The notes under the pieces: model-generated
Seen by the model: only the letters and a program-made list of their open reading frames with translations
The model's database searches: none
Told to the model about the DNA's origin: nothing
Source of the DNA: Clostridium ihumii AP5
GTDB lineage: Bacteria; Bacillota; Clostridia; Clostridiales; Clostridiaceae
DNA length: 64,000 nucleotides
Reading direction: 5' to 3'
NCBI RefSeq assembly: GCF_000612845.1
Contig: NZ_CCAT010000062.1
Coordinates: 1-64,000, forward strand
Translations under genes and position numbers: made by a program
Shown here: positions 62,007 to 64,000 of the stretch, one piece after another
How positions within the stretch are numbered: the stretch's first letter is position 1
How the letters are laid out: each line of letters opens with the position of its first letter

Positions 62007-63581
62007 ATGGATAGAAATGAAGCGTACCATGGAGTAATTTCTATAAAAAAAGCCAAAACAGTAACATCGTGGATCGATGAAATTATAGTAAAAAGAAGTT
62101 GTAACATAGCAATTGTTGATGAAAATAGCAAAATTACTTATTCACAACTAGGAAGAAAAATTGAAGATTATAAGAAAATATTCATTCATAATAAAATAAG
62201 TGAAGGTCAGAATGTGGTAATACAGATGCCTAATGTTAAAGAGTATATATATGCTTTTTTAGCACTTATAAAATTAGGAGCAGTACCTGTTATAGCAAAT
62301 TCTTTACTAGGTATACATGAAATTGCAGGTATTATAGAAGAAACTAAATCAGTTGCATATTTATATTATGAAGAAAATGCAACTGTAGTAAAAAGAATAA
62401 GAGATAAGTACAAACATATTAAAATTTTATCAGCAAAAGATATGAATAAAGGCATGAATATAAATGAAAATTTTAAATTAAACCATAAATCTAATGTTGA
62501 AGATGTTGCATTTTTAATGATGTCTGGAGGAACAACGGGGAAACCTAAAATAGTTCCTATAACTCATAGTATGTTTTCTTGGCATATATATTGTTATTGC
62601 AAAAGATTTAATATTACCTCAGATGACTCATATTTACTGGTATCACCTTTAACACATAAAATGGGATTATATTCTCCAGGAATTTTTAATTTTTTATGCA
62701 TGGGAGGAAAAATCATATTATGTAAGTATGGAAGTTGTGATGAATGGTTTTCCTTAATAGAAAGTGAAAAAGTTACTTGTACAGCATTAGTTCCAACTTT
62801 AGCAAAAGTTTGGATGGAATTTTTAAAGTATGATAAATCCTATGACATTTCTAGTATAAGGTCAGTAACTATTGGAGGAGCAATGCTAAAAAGTGAGCTT
62901 ATATCAGAACTTATTAATACATTAGGTTGTGAGATTCAAATTCAATATGGAGCAACTGAAGGGGTGTCTATATATAGTGTATATACTAGAGAAAGTAAAA
63001 AGTTTTTAAATACATATAAACATCCTATATCAGGAAAAGAAGAAATTAAAATAATAAAGGAAAATGGAAAAGATGCAAAAGAATATGAGTGTGGAGAATT
63101 AATTGTAAAAGGACCATATACAATTAAAAATTACTATAATAAAGAAATGAGTAATTCAAATAAATTTACTGAAGATGGGTACTATAGAACTGGAGATATG
63201 GCATTATGGAGTGAAAAATATGGATATGAAATAGTTGGAAGAGTAGTAGATCAAATTAATCGTGCAGGTGAGAAGATTAATCCAAGTGAAATTGAGAGTA
63301 TTATAGGTGGTCATCCAGAGATAAATGAAGTAGTTTCAATAGGAGTGCAGGATGAATTGTTAGGTGAAAGGCACTATATATTTATAAAAACTAAAAATAA
63401 AAAGTTAGAAATAAGAGAAATAAGAAATTTTCTAAAGTCAAAAGGTTTAGCTAAATACAAGTTACCAGATCAGCTTGTTATATTGGAGCAGTGGCCGCTA
63501 ACAATGGTAAATAAGATTGATAAAAAGAAGTTAAAAGAAATAGCAATAAATAAAAATCAAAGGAGTTTATTGTGTTTATAA
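62007..63581 (+). CDS. Aryl-acid AMP ligase (DhbE/YbtE-like)
   Basis: 524 residues of the ANL superfamily. Motifs: MSGGTTGKPKIVPITHSM (P-loop), IQYGATEGVS, YYRTGDMALW, and GRVVDQINRAGEKINPSEIE. The end, HPEINEVVSIGVQDELLGER, FLKSKGLAKYKLPDQLVIL and VNKIDKKKLKE, is typical of salicylate or 2,3-dihydroxybenzoate AMP ligases. It should load an aryl acid on the ArCP at the start of the next protein. Which of the two acids cannot be told; no salicylate synthase or DHB genes are seen in the window. ATG 62007 follows TAGGAAGGAAGTAATTAA, 15 bp after the PPTase. Confidence 0.88.
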   Translation: MDRNEAYHGVISIKKAKTVTSWIDEIIVKRSCNIAIVDENSKITYSQLGRKIEDYKKIFIHNKISEGQNVVIQMPNVKEYIYAFLALIKLGAVPVIANSLLGIHEIAGIIEETKSVAYLYYEENATVVKRIRDKYKHIKILSAKDMNKGMNINENFKLNHKSNVEDVAFLMMSGGTTGKPKIVPITHSMFSWHIYCYCKRFNITSDDSYLLVSPLTHKMGLYSPGIFNFLCMGGKIILCKYGSCDEWFSLIESEKVTCTALVPTLAKVWMEFLKYDKSYDISSIRSVTIGGAMLKSELISELINTLGCEIQIQYGATEGVSIYSVYTRESKKFLNTYKHPISGKEEIKIIKENGKDAKEYECGELIVKGPYTIKNYYNKEMSNSNKFTEDGYYRTGDMALWSEKYGYEIVGRVVDQINRAGEKINPSEIESIIGGHPEINEVVSIGVQDELLGERHYIFIKTKNKKLEIREIRNFLKSKGLAKYKLPDQLVILEQWPLTMVNKIDKKKLKEIAINKNQRSLLCL

Positions 63582-63625
63582 CCTATAGAATTTTAGACTT
63601 AAATTTAAAATAGGAGGGGTGGTAT

Positions 63626-64000
63626 ATGGAATTTTCTTATGAAAAATTGTTGCTTATAACAATGGAAGTTTTAGAATACAATAATGAACACGTAGTTAAA
63701 AAGGATAATTTAATAGAATTAGGACTTACCTCATTAGGAACTATGAAAATAATAAATAGATTTAGAGAACATGGAATAAAAATTTCCTTTTCTGAATTAA
63801 TGAAAGAGCCTTACTTAGAAACGTGGTGGAAGATAATAAAATCAAAATTAAAAGTTGCTGTAATTGAAAAAAGTCCTAGATATGAAAGCTGTGAAGATTC
63901 ATTATTTCCATTAACAGATGTGCAACAAGCTTATTGGATTGGAAGAGATGAAAATCAAATTTTAGGTGGTGTATCTTGTCATATATATTTTGAGTTCAAG
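63626..64000 (+). CDS. NRPS, ArCP-cyclization start (partial, HMWP2-like)
   Basis: The first 125 residues of a protein that continues past the right edge. Residues 1-75 are an aryl carrier protein with the attachment Ser36 in LIELGLTSLGTMKI. From about residue 93, FPLTDVQQAYWIGRDENQILGGVSCHIYFEF is the start of a heterocyclization (Cy) domain, with the same wording as in yersiniabactin HMWP2 and pyochelin PchE. An ArCP-Cy order predicts a cysteine-derived thiazoline aryl siderophore. ATG 63626 follows ATAGGAGGGGTGGTAT. Confidence 0.88.
   Translation, partial: MEFSYEKLLLITMEVLEYNNEHVVKKDNLIELGLTSLGTMKIINRFREHGIKISFSELMKEPYLETWWKIIKSKLKVAVIEKSPRYESCEDSLFPLTDVQQAYWIGRDENQILGGVSCHIYFEFK

Overview
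The window is low-GC, Gram-positive DNA, best matched by a cluster I (sensu stricto) Clostridium. The reasons are very high A+T, strong GGAGG-type ribosome binding sites, frequent TTG/GTG starts, lipoproteins with clostridial lipoboxes, and a bile salt hydrolase of the C. perfringens type, which suggests a gut organism. The species cannot be fixed from the sequence alone.

Layout. 0-6 kb: a tandemly duplicated two-gene module, each copy a ketoacyl-ACP-synthase-III-like protein followed by a membrane methyl-accepting chemotaxis protein. 6-10.8 kb: a broken amidase-domain gene, a small anchored protein, and a five-gene ABC transport locus with an exported protein inside it. 10.8-18.6 kb: a ferredoxin-type sulfite/nitrite reductase, a cation/proton antiporter behind a fluoride riboswitch, TspO, a zinc-dependent phospholipase C-like protein, an acidic Cys-cluster protein, UvsE and a kinase-like protein. 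18.6-24.2 kb: a lipoprotein, the copper set csoR-copA-copZ with a visible CsoR operator, and a lipoprotein cyclophilin. 24.5-31.2 kb: a NupC-type transporter, a 0.9 kb array of REP-like palindromes, and sbcDC. 31-60 kb: a long accessory stretch of mostly single genes: VOC proteins, GNATs, methyltransferases, two aminoglycoside-phosphotransferase-like kinases, a cytidine-deaminase-like protein, bile salt hydrolase, a GGDEF protein, a deformylase-like protein and a putative immunity protein. Within it lies an AraC regulator plus a pair of YbtP/YbtQ-like ABC half-transporters with Fur-like boxes. 60-64 kb: the start of a nonribosomal siderophore-type cluster (type II thioesterase, phosphopantetheinyl transferase, aryl-AMP ligase, ArCP-cyclization NRPS). 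It is preceded by a Fur-like box and a scar of a group II intron reverse transcriptase, and it runs off the right edge.

Most notable are: (1) the duplicated KAS III/chemoreceptor modules, in which the synthase keeps the cysteine but has lost both the His and the Asn of the condensation triad; (2) the alternating REP/BIME-like array with GTAG tetranucleotides and covarying stems at 25.9-26.7 kb; (3) a second, unrelated family of about 175 bp intergenic repeats in three copies; (4) several genes whose only well-placed start codon is ATT or ATA; (5) a compact, relatively GC-rich, closed three-way-junction element at 53981-54051; and (6) the Fur-linked yersiniabactin-like NRPS start. Gene decay is also frequent: an amidase, an SdpI-like protein, a truncated Ecf ATPase, an RT scar and several orphan start-codon stubs.
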